A stretch of 64,000 nucleotides of DNA from Mucilaginibacter sp. PAMC 26640. Lineage in GTDB: Bacteria; Bacteroidota; Bacteroidia; Sphingobacteriales; Sphingobacteriaceae. A program made the translations under genes and the position numbers. Every line of letters begins with the position of its first letter. The stretch's first letter is position 1. Location of the stretch: contig CP014773.1 of NCBI GenBank assembly GCA_001596135.1, positions 2,666,001 through 2,730,000 of the forward strand. Reading direction: 5' to 3'. Shown one piece after another: positions 16,943 to 26,416 of this stretch. Below the pieces are notes generated by a model. That model did no database searches. It saw only the letters and a list, made by a program, of their open reading frames with translations, and was not told the DNA's origin.

Positions 16943-18358
16943 ATGATGCTTAAAAGAAGAATTTTTGCACTATTGATTTTTATAACCCAAGTTGCGCATG
17001 CCGAAGTCAGAGTCGGCGGAGAATTATTTGGTATAAGCGGTGTTAAAGAGATAAAGGTTACTTTACCGGTAGGCAGTTATTACAGTAGCTTTAATGATCA
17101 ATTTTATCCTGTAGTTAATAATAAATTTCAGTTTATTTTTAATGTTGATAAGCCTGTTTTTTTACAAGTTAGAGCTGGTTATAATAGGATATTTCTGGTC
17201 GTTTCCCCCGGTGACAACACAGATATCAAAATTTTTAACACACCATCTAAAGGTGAATCACTGGTGATAACCGGAAGAAATGCTGTAGGACAACTTTGGT
17301 ATAATAAATATAATGCTGACCCTCTTGTAAGCGTTATCGGCCATGGTGAGTTGTTTGATGCGCTGAACGCAAAAAGTAAAAATGAAACTTTAAAAAAACT
17401 GGGCTGGTTTTTCAGAAGACAAACGCTGCCTTTAGACAGTTTATATCAGACAAAAAAAATCGATGCTGGATTTTATTCATTGGTTAAAACTGATATCAGA
17501 TCTAAACAGGCATTAAATATGATTGAGCGCTTAACGAGTTTGATCGGTAAGATTTCTGATAAAAATAACATTGCTAAATATGAAGATCTCATCAATATAT
17601 TAACAAGGTTTGCAGGTGTAAAGAACGTGGCTAACATTCGAACATGCTTTGGTAGTGGATTTTTAATGAATTGTTATTCGCGTCAAACCGAAAATAACTC
17701 AGAAGGTAACAAGTCAGCAGTCTGGGGCCCGTATGGGGGCTATTTTGCGGCGCCGGACTCAATTAGGATAGCATTATGCGGCGACGTGCTTTTATTAAGT
17801 AAAGACGGTACGGACGAATTCGATTTTAACAGGGCTTTTAAAGAGTACGCTAGTGAGTTTCCAAAGAGTCCGTACCTTAAGTATATTAAGCAAAGCAATC
17901 TTGTTTCGGTGGATAAATTAAATACCGCGGCGGTAGTTTTAGATACGATAAACGTTTACAATAGCTTACAAGATATTACACGGCATTACCAGGGAAAGCC
18001 GGTATATATAGACTTGTGGGCGACATGGTGCCTGCCCTGCCGGGAAGAATTTTCCTATTACAAGCGCGTTTCTGCAGAACTGAAACAGAAAAACATTGTG
18101 TCGTTATTTATCTCAATTGATCAAGCGGAAGCAAAATCACAGTGGGTGAATTTAATTCAAAAAAACAAGCTTACCGGCCATCACATTTTAGCCAATGCAA
18201 AGTTGAGGGCAGATATTAAAAAATTGGTTTACAAAAATGGGCAGATTACCATACCCCGGTATTTATTTGTAAACTCAACTGGTGTAGTTTCAAATTGGGA
18301 TGCGCCAAGGCCGAGTGACCCCAAATTAACAGGCTTGGTCGGTAAGATAAAGAGCTAA
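16943..18358 (+). CDS. Secreted thioredoxin-like (TlpA family) partner 3
   Basis: A 471-residue exported protein. I chose ATG 16943 because it is followed by a good signal peptide (KRRIFALLIFITQVAHA); an open frame extending to 16757 only overlaps the precursor gene in another frame. The N-terminal 110 residues are beta-rich, resembling the DUF4369-like domain found before thioredoxin domains in Bacteroidota, followed by a helical region and a C-terminal TlpA fold with LWATWCLPC, Cys363 and Cys366. It lacks the TPR plan of partners 1 and 2. I infer it serves precursor 3. Confidence 0.8.
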   Translation: MMLKRRIFALLIFITQVAHAEVRVGGELFGISGVKEIKVTLPVGSYYSSFNDQFYPVVNNKFQFIFNVDKPVFLQVRAGYNRIFLVVSPGDNTDIKIFNTPSKGESLVITGRNAVGQLWYNKYNADPLVSVIGHGELFDALNAKSKNETLKKLGWFFRRQTLPLDSLYQTKKIDAGFYSLVKTDIRSKQALNMIERLTSLIGKISDKNNIAKYEDLINILTRFAGVKNVANIRTCFGSGFLMNCYSRQTENNSEGNKSAVWGPYGGYFAAPDSIRIALCGDVLLLSKDGTDEFDFNRAFKEYASEFPKSPYLKYIKQSNLVSVDKLNTAAVVLDTINVYNSLQDITRHYQGKPVYIDLWATWCLPCREEFSYYKRVSAELKQKNIVSLFISIDQAEAKSQWVNLIQKNKLTGHHILANAKLRADIKKLVYKNGQITIPRYLFVNSTGVVSNWDAPRPSDPKLTGLVGKIKS

Positions 18359-18688
18359 TGAGGTGTGTGAAAGCTACTCGATTTTTATAGAACAGCATGT
18401 ACTTTAATAATATATGCTGCCGTTTGGCCCGGGCGAATAACAGGCCGAATCAATAATGTAAATCTATGCCGAAGTTTTAAAAACTTACCCTAGACGAACG
18501 GATGAAGGAACGTGAACTTACCTGGCCGCAATACCTGGAAGAAAAACAATTTCCGGGTAAACGAAATAGGGGTCATAGCCAACATTTGTGTTGGCGAACG
18601 ATAATGGTATTGTAATTAAAGAAGACGTCGATTTGCTTGTCTGCATAAGTATATACTTAAACAATTATAATTTACTTTATCATCACCT
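18359..18688. other. Intergenic region with a possible thioredoxin-like gene remnant
   Basis: No intact gene is seen in these 330 bases. Around 18490-18600 the plus strand reads LDERMKERELTWPQYLEEKQ and, after a one-base shift, NEIGVIANICVGER, which loosely resembles the region after the active site in TlpA-type proteins. It starts near ATGCCGAAGTTTTAA (18466), which also resembles a damaged GG leader. I take it as a decayed piece of a further cassette, with low certainty. Confidence 0.3.
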
Positions 18689-18877
18689 ATGCCTTTCCCC
18701 TTTTACCCACAACCCGATCAAATGGACTGCGGCCCAACCTGCCTCCGCATGGTGGCCAGGCATTTTGGGCGCAACTTTAAAGTGCAAACGCTGCGGCAAC
18801 ACTGCGAAATTAACCGCGAGGGGGTATCTCTTTTAGGTATTAGTGATGCTGCGAAAAAATTGGTTTTCGCTCTTTAG
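18689..18877 (+). CDS. N-terminal C39 peptidase fragment of the ABC exporter (frameshifted)
   Basis: A 62-residue frame beginning MPFPFYPQPDQMDCGPTCL, with the C39 catalytic cysteine Cys14 in QMDCGPTC. It ends at a TAG shortly after GISDAAKKLVFAL. Shifting by one base at GCGAAAAAATT (about 18851-18861) gives the expected continuation DAAEKIGFRSLGAK and joins the next frame, so this is the start of the C39 peptidase-ABC exporter. The loss is consistent with one missing base. Confidence 0.75.
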   Translation: MPFPFYPQPDQMDCGPTCLRMVARHFGRNFKVQTLRQHCEINREGVSLLGISDAAKKLVFAL

Positions 18878-18900
18878 GTGCAAAGCTTAGTCTGGCTGAT

Positions 18901-20865
18901 TTGCAGGAGGCAGAACTGCCCTGCATACTGCATTGGCGGCAAAACCATTTTGTGGTGCTCTACAAAGTCCGTAAAAGTAAATTCTATATTGCCGATCCGG
19001 GTAAGGGGTTGGTTAAGCTTACAACATCCGAATTTGCGGCTGACTGGTTATCTGACACCGACCAACAAGAGGGCATAGCGCTCTTATTAAGCCCTACGCC
19101 GCAATTCTACCAGCAGGAAGACGAGAAGGGCAGTGACCTCAGCTGGGGTTTTTTACTTCGCTACCTCACTACCTACAGGCATCTGGTAATCCAGTTGTTC
19201 TTCGGACTCGGCATTGGTACAGTACTTCAGCTGGTAGCCCCGTTTTTAACGCAAAGTGTGGTAGATATCGGCATCAATACCCGCAATCTGAATTTCATCT
19301 ACATCGTAGTTATCGCCCAGGCCGCCTTGATCATTGGGCGGGTAAGCGTAGAGTTCATCCGCTCGTGGATCCTATTGCACATCAGTACGCGGATCAACAT
19401 CTCTATCTTGACGGATTTTTTAATCAAGCTGATGAAACTGCCCATCAGCTTCTTCGATACTAAAATGACGGGCGATATCATGCAGCGCATGAACGATCAG
19501 CGACGGATAGAGACCTTCCTCACTGGCTCCACCCTCAACACGCTTTTTTCTATGGTCAACCTCGTGGTGTTTTCGGTGGTACTGGCCTATTATAACATCG
19601 CCATATTTATCGTTTTTATCGTCAGCAGTATTTTATACATCGGGTGGATCTCCGCTTTTTTGAAACAACGGCGGGCGCTTAATTACAAAAGCTTCGATAT
19701 CTCCTCAAAAAACCAAAGCAGCATTGTGCAAATGGTGAACGGTATGCAGGAGATCAAACTCAACAATAGCGAACAGCAAAAGCGCTGGGAGTGGGAGCAC
19801 CTGCAGGCGCGGCTGTTTAAATTCAACGTAAAAAACCTGGCACTGACGCAGTATCAGCAGGGCGGCTCTACGTTAATTAACGAATCTACCAACCTGCTCA
19901 TTACCTTTTTAAGCGCAAAGGCGGTAATAGAGGGCCAGCTTACCCTTGGCGCCATGATAGCCGTGCAATATATCATCGGTCAGCTGAACGGGCCTATACA
20001 GCAGTTTCTTACCTTCATACAGGGTTTCCAAGATGCAAAGATCAGCCTGGAACGGTTGAACGAAATCCACCAGATGGATGATGAAGAGCGGGTAGATAAG
20101 GAGTATAACCACGAGTTGCCCTTCAACCGCAGCCTGAGCTTACATAACCTCACTTTCAGATACCCCGGTGCCGGTAATGAACCTGTTTTATCGGGCATTA
20201 ATCTGCAGATTCCGCAGGGTAAAACCACTGCCATAGTCGGCATGAGTGGTAGCGGTAAAACCACCATCCTTAAACTATTGCTGCGGTTTTACGAGCCCGA
20301 AAAAGGGGAGATAAAAGTAGGGGAGCAGCAACTGGCCAATATCGGTTTTAAAACATGGCGCAGCCATTGCGGCGTAGTGATGCAGGATGGATTTATCTTT
20401 TCCGACTCAATAGAACGCAACATTGCCGTGGGCGACGATTACCCCAACAAAGAGAAACTTAACCACGCTATAAAAGTGGCCAACATCCGCGATTTGATAG
20501 AAGGCTTGCCGCTTGGCCTGAAAACAAAAATAGGGGCCGAAGGCAATGGGATAAGCCAGGGGCAGCGCCAGCGATTGTTGATAGCCCGCGCCGTTTACAA
20601 GAACCCCGACTACCTGTTTTTTGACGAAGCCACCAACTCCCTTGATGCCAATAACGAGCGCGTGATAATGGAGAATATGAAAGAGTTTTTTGCAGGCCGT
20701 ACGGTTGTGGTGGTAGCGCACCGCCTTAGTACCGTAAGCAATGCCGATAATATCATTGTGCTGGATAAAGGCCAGATCATTGAGCAGGGAACGCATGCGC
20801 AGCTTACTACCTTGAAAGGTGAGTATTACCAGCTGGTAAAAAATCAACTGGAGCTGGGGCTGTGA
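18901..20865 (+). CDS. Peptidase-containing ABC exporter, main part (C39-ABC, PCAT)
   Basis: A 654-residue frame that carries the rest of the C39 domain (His16 in HWRQNHFVVLY, Asp32 in IADPGKG), six membrane helices (about residues 85-350) and an ABC ATPase with Walker A GMSGSGKTT near 447, signature ISQGQRQR and Walker B YLFFDEATNSLD. The family cleaves after Gly-Gly in leader peptides and exports the core. TTG 18901 is merely the first possible start; the natural start is 18689, in the previous frame before a one-base shift. Without correction the exporter lacks its catalytic cysteine. It is the expected transporter for the three precursors. Confidence 0.85.
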   Translation: MQEAELPCILHWRQNHFVVLYKVRKSKFYIADPGKGLVKLTTSEFAADWLSDTDQQEGIALLLSPTPQFYQQEDEKGSDLSWGFLLRYLTTYRHLVIQLFFGLGIGTVLQLVAPFLTQSVVDIGINTRNLNFIYIVVIAQAALIIGRVSVEFIRSWILLHISTRINISILTDFLIKLMKLPISFFDTKMTGDIMQRMNDQRRIETFLTGSTLNTLFSMVNLVVFSVVLAYYNIAIFIVFIVSSILYIGWISAFLKQRRALNYKSFDISSKNQSSIVQMVNGMQEIKLNNSEQQKRWEWEHLQARLFKFNVKNLALTQYQQGGSTLINESTNLLITFLSAKAVIEGQLTLGAMIAVQYIIGQLNGPIQQFLTFIQGFQDAKISLERLNEIHQMDDEERVDKEYNHELPFNRSLSLHNLTFRYPGAGNEPVLSGINLQIPQGKTTAIVGMSGSGKTTILKLLLRFYEPEKGEIKVGEQQLANIGFKTWRSHCGVVMQDGFIFSDSIERNIAVGDDYPNKEKLNHAIKVANIRDLIEGLPLGLKTKIGAEGNGISQGQRQRLLIARAVYKNPDYLFFDEATNSLDANNERVIMENMKEFFAGRTVVVVAHRLSTVSNADNIIVLDKGQIIEQGTHAQLTTLKGEYYQLVKNQLELGL

Positions 20866-20870
20866 GGGGG

Positions 20871-20935
20871 AGTGAGTAAGTGAGTAAGTGAGTAAGTGAG
20901 TGAGTGAGTGAGTGAGTGAGTGAGTGCGTGAGTGA
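20871..20935 (+). repeat. Tetranucleotide repeat GTGA/GTAA
   Basis: About sixteen tandem copies of a four-base unit, mostly GTGA with interspersed GTAA and one GTGC, fill the gap between the ABC exporter stop and the HlyD start. Such simple repeats change length readily by slippage. The repeat is untranslated, so length change would alter only the spacing between the genes. Confidence 0.9.
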
Positions 20936-20954
20936 AGTTTAGACTTTTTAAATT

Positions 20955-22256
20955 ATGCCATCTATACAAACAGAAAAGATCCCTGCAGCCCGCCATAGCG
21001 ATGATATGCAGGATATAATCACCGCGGTGCCCTCCTGGATACTGCGCTGGGGGATAATGTTATTTTTTGTGATCCTGGTTTTACTGGTCAGCTTATCAGG
21101 CTTTATCAGTTATCCGGATATTGTTAAAACGCGGCTAAAGATCACTACGCCTAATGTTGCCAAATCGGTAGTAGCTAAAATTACCGGCAAATTGGTAAAA
21201 CTGCTGGTTGCCAATGATGAAAAAGTAGTTTCGGGGCAGCCGCTTGCTTATCTGGAAAGCACTGGCAACCACAAGCAGGTATTAAATTTATTGGCTAACC
21301 TCAAGTTGATGCAAGCGCAGTTGAGCCAAAGAAAACCGATAGATGAGAGGCTTTTTAATAATGCCAGAAATAACGAGCTGGGTGAATTGCAGGCGGCATA
21401 TCAGTCGTTTTTTCAGTCGTACTTAAGTTACAGGTCAACGGTATCAGATGGATTTTTATTAAAAAAGCGGACTTACCTGGAAAAAGACATTACCGCGCTG
21501 ACCAGTCAAACACGACAATTGCAGGCCGAAAAAGACTTGCAGCAGCGGGATTTGAAATTGGCAGAAGAGGAATATGGCATGCATCAGAAACTGACGCAAC
21601 AAAAGGTGGAAACTCCCGCCGAGCTGCGCCAGCAGGAGAGTAAGTACCTTGCCAAAAAATCACCGCTGATGCAAACGGATGCAGCCATTATTACTAATGG
21701 TACCAGCTCGCTGGCCAAACAAAAAGAAATTATGGAGCTGAATAACCAGGTGCTGGAGGAACGGTCTAAATTTTCGCAGGCATTAAACAGTCTGATCAGT
21801 TTGGCAGGCGACTGGCAGAGTAAGTATGTATTAACGGCGCCCCTGCCGGGCCGGGTAACATTTGCTGGCATGGTACAGGAAAACCAGGTGCTTACACCAG
21901 GCCACGATGTATTTTATATAAATACCGGGAACGACCAGTTTTTCGGGCAGATCAACGTACCGCAGGCTAACCTTGGCAAAGTTAGATTAGGGCAGGAGGT
22001 ATTGATAAAACTGCAAAGTTATCCTTTTGAAGAATATGGCATGCTGCGCGGGCGTATCTCTTACCTTTCAGATGTGCCTTACCAGGATAGCGTATTTATA
22101 TCGGAAGTAAGTTTTCGGTCGGCCGGTAAATCCGACTTAAAAAAGCCGGTACATCTTAAACAGGGCATGCTGGCGGATGCGGAGATCATTACCCAGGACG
22201 CCACTATTTTACAGCGCTTAACCCGCAATGTGATCAAGGCGATGAATAGTAAGTAG
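20955..22256 (+). CDS. HlyD family membrane fusion protein
   Basis: A 433-residue periplasmic adaptor. One membrane helix lies at about residues 30-53, followed by a lipoyl-like half (VVAKITGKLVKLLVANDEKVVSGQPLAYLES), a long helical hairpin rich in Gln, Glu and Lys (about 100-275), and the second lipoyl half starting YVLTAPLPGRVTFAGMVQENQVLTPG. It links an inner-membrane C39-ABC exporter to an outer-membrane channel. No TolC-like gene is in the window, so the outer channel must be encoded elsewhere. It follows the exporter by 89 bp containing a tetranucleotide repeat. Confidence 0.9.
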   Translation: MPSIQTEKIPAARHSDDMQDIITAVPSWILRWGIMLFFVILVLLVSLSGFISYPDIVKTRLKITTPNVAKSVVAKITGKLVKLLVANDEKVVSGQPLAYLESTGNHKQVLNLLANLKLMQAQLSQRKPIDERLFNNARNNELGELQAAYQSFFQSYLSYRSTVSDGFLLKKRTYLEKDITALTSQTRQLQAEKDLQQRDLKLAEEEYGMHQKLTQQKVETPAELRQQESKYLAKKSPLMQTDAAIITNGTSSLAKQKEIMELNNQVLEERSKFSQALNSLISLAGDWQSKYVLTAPLPGRVTFAGMVQENQVLTPGHDVFYINTGNDQFFGQINVPQANLGKVRLGQEVLIKLQSYPFEEYGMLRGRISYLSDVPYQDSVFISEVSFRSAGKSDLKKPVHLKQGMLADAEIITQDATILQRLTRNVIKAMNSK

Positions 22257-22334
22257 CAGGTGGAGATACCTGATTTAACCGATTTTTCATTCAAACATTG
22301 CCATCACCCCTGCGTTGGTTAGGGAAATACGGCT

Positions 22335-24875
22335 ATGTCTTTAAAAAACGGTAACGGAAAATCAGATCATCAGGGCTTTGTGCGCGTGAGGGGCGCAAGG
22401 GAGCATAATTTAAAAAATGTAGACCTGGATATTCCGCGGGATGCGCTGGTGGTTTTTACCGGCATTTCCGGTTCCGGCAAATCGTCGCTAGCCTTCGGAA
22501 CACTGTATGCCGAAGCACAGCGGCGCTATCTGGAATCGGTTTCACCGTATGCCCGCCGGCTGTTCAACCAAATGTCTATCCCCGAAGTGGATGAGATAGA
22601 AGGTTTGCCGCCAGCAGTTGCCCTGCAGCAACAGCGTGGTTCGGTAAGTACCCGTTCTTCGGTGGGTAGCGTTACCACCATCTCCAATTTATTGCGAATG
22701 CTGTATTCACGTGCCGGCGATTATCCCGCAGGGCAGCCGATCATCTACGCAGAATCTTTTTCGCCCAACACGCCCGAGGGTGCATGCACGGAGTGCCACG
22801 GTTTGGGCCGGGTTTACGAAGTGACCGAAAAATCTATGGTGCCCGATGATACTAAAACCATTAGGGAGCGCGCTATCGCTGCCTGGCCTTCCGCCTGGGG
22901 CGGGCAAAATCAGCGCGATATTTTAACCAGTATGGGTTATGATGTAGATGTTCCCTGGCGTGATCTGCCGAAGGCCACCCGCGACTGGATCCTGTTTACG
23001 GAAGAACAGCCTGTATTGCCCGTTTACCCTGGCCTCAACCTGGAGCAAACGCAACGGGCCATCAAACGTAAAGCACAACCGGATTACATGGGGACCTTTA
23101 CCGGTGTGAAGCGGCACGTGATGCATACTTTTGCCACCACACAAAGTGCGCTGATGAAAAAGCGTGTGGCACAATATATGCTCAGCAGCGAATGCCCGCT
23201 TTGCCACGGTAAACGCCTGCGTAAAGAGTCGCTATCTATTAAGTTTGCCGGGATAGATATTGCTGATATGGCACGCGTGCCGCTGGCGAAGTTACTGCCA
23301 GTTTTTGAACCCTATGTTAACGGAACATCCCCTGCCTTTAACAAAAAACAAGCAGATAATCCCGAGAAGATCATGGTAGCCCAGCGCATAGCGCAGGATC
23401 TGGTTTCGCGGCTCAATGTAATTCTCGATCTTGGCCTTGGCTATCTCAACCTGGAGCGCAGCACGCCCACACTTTCACCAGGCGAATTACAGCGTTTAAG
23501 ATTGGCAACCCAGGTTCGATCGAATCTTTTTGGGGTAGTATATGTTTTAGATGAGCCTTCTGCAGGATTGCACCATGCTGATACGGAGGCTTTACTGCGC
23601 GCGCTCGACAGGCTGAAAGCATCCGGTAACTCGCTGTTTGTTGTGGAGCATGAAATCGACGTGATCCGCCATGCGGACTGGATTGTGGATGTAGGCCCGC
23701 GTGCCGGGGAGCATGGCGGTAATATACTATATAGCGGCCCGCCCGAAGGATTGAAAAGAGTGGAGGAGTCGGTAACGCGCCATTATATTTACGATGCACA
23801 GCACTTGCCACACAGCGCTCCCAGGCAGCCAAAAGGCTGGCTGAAGTTATCAGCTGTAAGTCGCAATAACCTCAATAAGCTAAACGCTGAGTTTCCGTTG
23901 GGCATGTTCATCAGTGTTACCGGCGTGTCCGGATCCGGGAAAAGCAGTTTGGTGAGTCAGGTGCTGGTAGAGTTGGTGGCCGAACAATTGGGCCTTTCGG
24001 TTGATTTGGTAGCTGAGGAGGAAAGTGACCCGCTTACCGAAACGGTAATTGCTACCACAGGCGGCGAGATCACTGCAGGTATGGAGTGGGTTAAAAGATT
24101 GGTGGTGGTAGATCAGCGTGCTATTGGCCGCACGCCGCGCTCAAATCTGGCTACGTACACCGGCCTGTTTGATAATGTACGCAAACTTTTTGCTGCTACA
24201 GATTTGGCCAAGTCCCGGAAGTATGATGCCGGGCGCTTTTCCTTTAATGTGAGTAAAGGGCGCTGCCCGCATTGCGAGGGCGAGGGTTTTGTAATGGTTG
24301 AGTTATTGTTTTTGCCAAGTGTTTATGCACCGTGCCCCACCTGCCAGGGCACGCGCTACAACCCCGCAACACTGGAAGTTAAATATAAAGGTACCAACAT
24401 TGCAGAAGTGCTTGCCATGACGGTTGACGAAGCCTGGAACTTTTTTGCGGGCGACCCGCAGATCCACCGCGCACTGGAGGCTATCAGGGAGGTGGGGTTG
24501 GGATACCTGAGGCTTGGGCAGCCGGCTACGGAACTTTCGGGAGGGGAGGCCCAGCGAATTAAGCTAGCCACCGAATTGCAACGTACGCAGAATGGCAATT
24601 CGCTTTATATTTTAGATGAACCGACTACCGGTCTGCATCCGTCGGATGTTGAAAAACTCATGGCACAACTCAAGGGACTTGTTGCCTGTGGCAACTCGGT
24701 TATTGTTGTGGAGCATGATATGCATGTTATAGCTGCCAGCGATTGGGTGATTGACATTGGCCCCAACCCCGGTGATGAAGGTGGCAAAATAGTTTTCGCA
24801 GGTAAACCTGCAGATCTGCTTAAAGTAAAAGCCAGCAGGACAGCGCCGTATTTAGCCAGGTATTTGAAGGGTTAG
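22335..24875 (+). CDS. UvrA-type ATPase, short class (UvrA2-like)
   Basis: An 846-residue tandem ABC ATPase of the UvrA family, about a hundred residues shorter than the canonical nucleotide-excision UvrA. The two P loops are GISGSGKSS (near 43) and GVSGSGKSS (near 536), with signature motifs LSPGELQR and LSGGEAQR. Zinc-ligand pairs include [24 protein letters not shown] and CPTCQGTR. Short UvrA2 proteins are linked to tolerance of DNA-binding drugs rather than essential repair. It follows the peptide exporter genes by 78 bp on the same strand, but a role in that cluster is not supported by anything else. Confidence 0.85.
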   Translation: MSLKNGNGKSDHQGFVRVRGAREHNLKNVDLDIPRDALVVFTGISGSGKSSLAFGTLYAEAQRRYLESVSPYARRLFNQMSIPEVDEIEGLPPAVALQQQRGSVSTRSSVGSVTTISNLLRMLYSRAGDYPAGQPIIYAESFSPNTPEGACTECHGLGRVYEVTEKSMVPDDTKTIRERAIAAWPSAWGGQNQRDILTSMGYDVDVPWRDLPKATRDWILFTEEQPVLPVYPGLNLEQTQRAIKRKAQPDYMGTFTGVKRHVMHTFATTQSALMKKRVAQYMLSSECPLCHGKRLRKESLSIKFAGIDIADMARVPLAKLLPVFEPYVNGTSPAFNKKQADNPEKIMVAQRIAQDLVSRLNVILDLGLGYLNLERSTPTLSPGELQRLRLATQVRSNLFGVVYVLDEPSAGLHHADTEALLRALDRLKASGNSLFVVEHEIDVIRHADWIVDVGPRAGEHGGNILYSGPPEGLKRVEESVTRHYIYDAQHLPHSAPRQPKGWLKLSAVSRNNLNKLNAEFPLGMFISVTGVSGSGKSSLVSQVLVELVAEQLGLSVDLVAEEESDPLTETVIATTGGEITAGMEWVKRLVVVDQRAIGRTPRSNLATYTGLFDNVRKLFAATDLAKSRKYDAGRFSFNVSKGRCPHCEGEGFVMVELLFLPSVYAPCPTCQGTRYNPATLEVKYKGTNIAEVLAMTVDEAWNFFAGDPQIHRALEAIREVGLGYLRLGQPATELSGGEAQRIKLATELQRTQNGNSLYILDEPTTGLHPSDVEKLMAQLKGLVACGNSVIVVEHDMHVIAASDWVIDIGPNPGDEGGKIVFAGKPADLLKVKASRTAPYLARYLKG

Positions 24876-24963
24876 CGAACGGCGGTTCGTAACACTAAAG
24901 GTTAGTTAAATTTCAAACTTTACTTTGTAACCATGCCCTAATTGTATGAAGTGTTAAACTAAA

Positions 24964-24994
24964 AAAGCCCTTCGGAGAGATACCGAAGGGCTTT
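24964..24994. terminator. Bidirectional terminator between the uvrA-like and ompA-like genes
   Basis: AAAGCCCTTCGG (24964-24975) pairs perfectly with CCGAAGGGCTTT (24983-24994) around a seven-base loop. It lies between two converging genes and is flanked by A/T-rich tracts on both sides. Confidence 0.85.
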
Positions 24995-25015
24995 AAATTT
25001 ATCGCATTGCAAAAT

Positions 25016-25540
25016 CTATTGCTTTTTTATCTCCACGCGTCTGTTCAGCACCCTGCCTGGTTCTGTTTTATTATCGGCAATAGGTTTGCTTTCGCCCCAG
25101 CCTTTTACAGTTAGGTTTTCGCCGCTGATGCCGCTGTTCGTAAGGTATAATTTTACTGATGTAGCGCGTTCAACTGATAATTGCATGTTGTGCTCATCGG
25201 TACCTTCAGCAGATGAGTTGCCATTCAGCATAAACTTTACTGATGGATCTTTTTTCATTTCGGCAACAGCCCTGTCCAAAGCCGGGTACGATGCTGTTTT
25301 TAATATACCCGAATTGAATTCGAATTGAATGTTGGCAAAGTTATAATTCGGCGGTATGGGGGCCGGTGCAGGCGCTTCAACCGGTGCTGGTTTTGGTGTT
25401 TCAACTACCGGGGCAGGCTTCGGTACTTGTGCTACCGGTGCAGGCGGGGCTACAACAGCTTTCTTTGCCTTACAGGCCGGGAACAAAAATAGGGCCGATG
25501 AAATGGCGGTTGCAAACAAGCTTAATCTTAAAAGTTTCAT
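25016..25540 (-). CDS. OmpA-family lipoprotein
   Basis: A 174-residue outer-membrane lipoprotein. The signal peptide ends in the lipobox LFPAC with acylated Cys23, followed by a Pro/Ala/Val-rich linker (about residues 27-63) and an OmpA C-terminal peptidoglycan-binding domain (about 68-174). The segments NGNSSAEGTDEHNMQLSVERA and GWGESKPIADNKTEPGRVLNRRVEI contain the Asp and Arg that bind diaminopimelate. It should tether the outer membrane to the cell wall. The gene stands alone and ends at the shared terminator. Confidence 0.9.
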   Translation of the reverse strand: MKLLRLSLFATAISSALFLFPACKAKKAVVAPPAPVAQVPKPAPVVETPKPAPVEAPAPAPIPPNYNFANIQFEFNSGILKTASYPALDRAVAEMKKDPSVKFMLNGNSSAEGTDEHNMQLSVERATSVKLYLTNSGISGENLTVKGWGESKPIADNKTEPGRVLNRRVEIKKQ

Positions 25541-25966
25541 ATCGATAAGGATTTTCCCAAAAATATAAAACGTTTTGGAATATATGTTATTGCCTTCTTA
25601 ATACTACGCCAACTGGTTTGCGGTAAATGCAGCCCTCATCCTTTGTACCGATTCTTTAAATCGGATGGCTAACGCAGGCAGTAATTCATGGGCAATTGAA
25701 AATCCTGTAAATATTCTGAGCCAGAAGGTAAAACTGATAGTCTACTTTACAAATGGGCGTAGATAATCTGCAAGTTAACCTATTATTAAACTTTACACAC
25801 GATGATGGTATGCTGGTTTGGAGTAATATTAACATTGAAACCAATAGCTAGAATTGGTTGCACAACAAGTTTAGAAACCGTACCTTTGCAGCCGTATTTT
25901 CTTTGAAAAATTTATGCAGATCGCATTGGTTTTCAACCACAAATAGGCATACGAATATAATAAAGC
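25541..25966. other. Intergenic region, no gene seen
   Basis: These 426 bases separate two divergent genes. The DNA is AT-rich with no credible coding frame. A small dyad, CCGATTCTTTAAATCGG near 25649-25665, is the only structure I notice. Confidence 0.4.
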
Positions 25967-26416
25967 ATGAAAAAAATTGTCGATTACAGGAAGCTCTTAG
26001 GTGTTACCGAAGCTGCTGAACTGCAGGAATTAAAATCTATTTATCGCGGGATGATGAAAACCTGGCACCCGGATAAATTCAATGATAGTGTTGAGGATCG
26101 AGAGGCTGCAGAAGAAAAAAGTAAAACCATTATCGAAGCTTATCACTTTTTGGTAAGTATTGCTCCCGAAACCCGCAACCAAACGCTGGCCGACTATACG
26201 CAAACTACCACTGCCTCAAATATTCATGATTTTGAATTTAAATCGCAAACGTTAACGGTTACGTTTACTGATGGCAGCCAATATGAATACTTTGATGTGC
26301 CCCGTGCTGTTTATGTGAAAATGGTTAATGCAGATTCTCCGGGCAGGTTTGCACGCAGGCACATCTTCAATAATTATGTTTACCGCAGCGTAAGCAAGCT
26401 GGTAGCCAGCGCTTAA
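25967..26416 (+). CDS. J-domain and KTSC-domain fusion protein
   Basis: A 149-residue protein with an N-terminal J domain (residues 5-65, HPD motif at His34-Pro35-Asp36) and a C-terminal KTSC-like domain (about 85-145, SQTLTVTFTDGSQYEYFDVPRAVY and NNYVYRSV). J domains stimulate the Hsp70 ATPase; KTSC domains are small beta-rich units of unclear function, often near nucleic acid enzymes. The protein is soluble with no glycine-rich or zinc-finger region, so it is not a housekeeping DnaJ. The gene converges with the next one, overlapping by 4 bp. Confidence 0.82.
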   Translation: MKKIVDYRKLLGVTEAAELQELKSIYRGMMKTWHPDKFNDSVEDREAAEEKSKTIIEAYHFLVSIAPETRNQTLADYTQTTTASNIHDFEFKSQTLTVTFTDGSQYEYFDVPRAVYVKMVNADSPGRFARRHIFNNYVYRSVSKLVASA

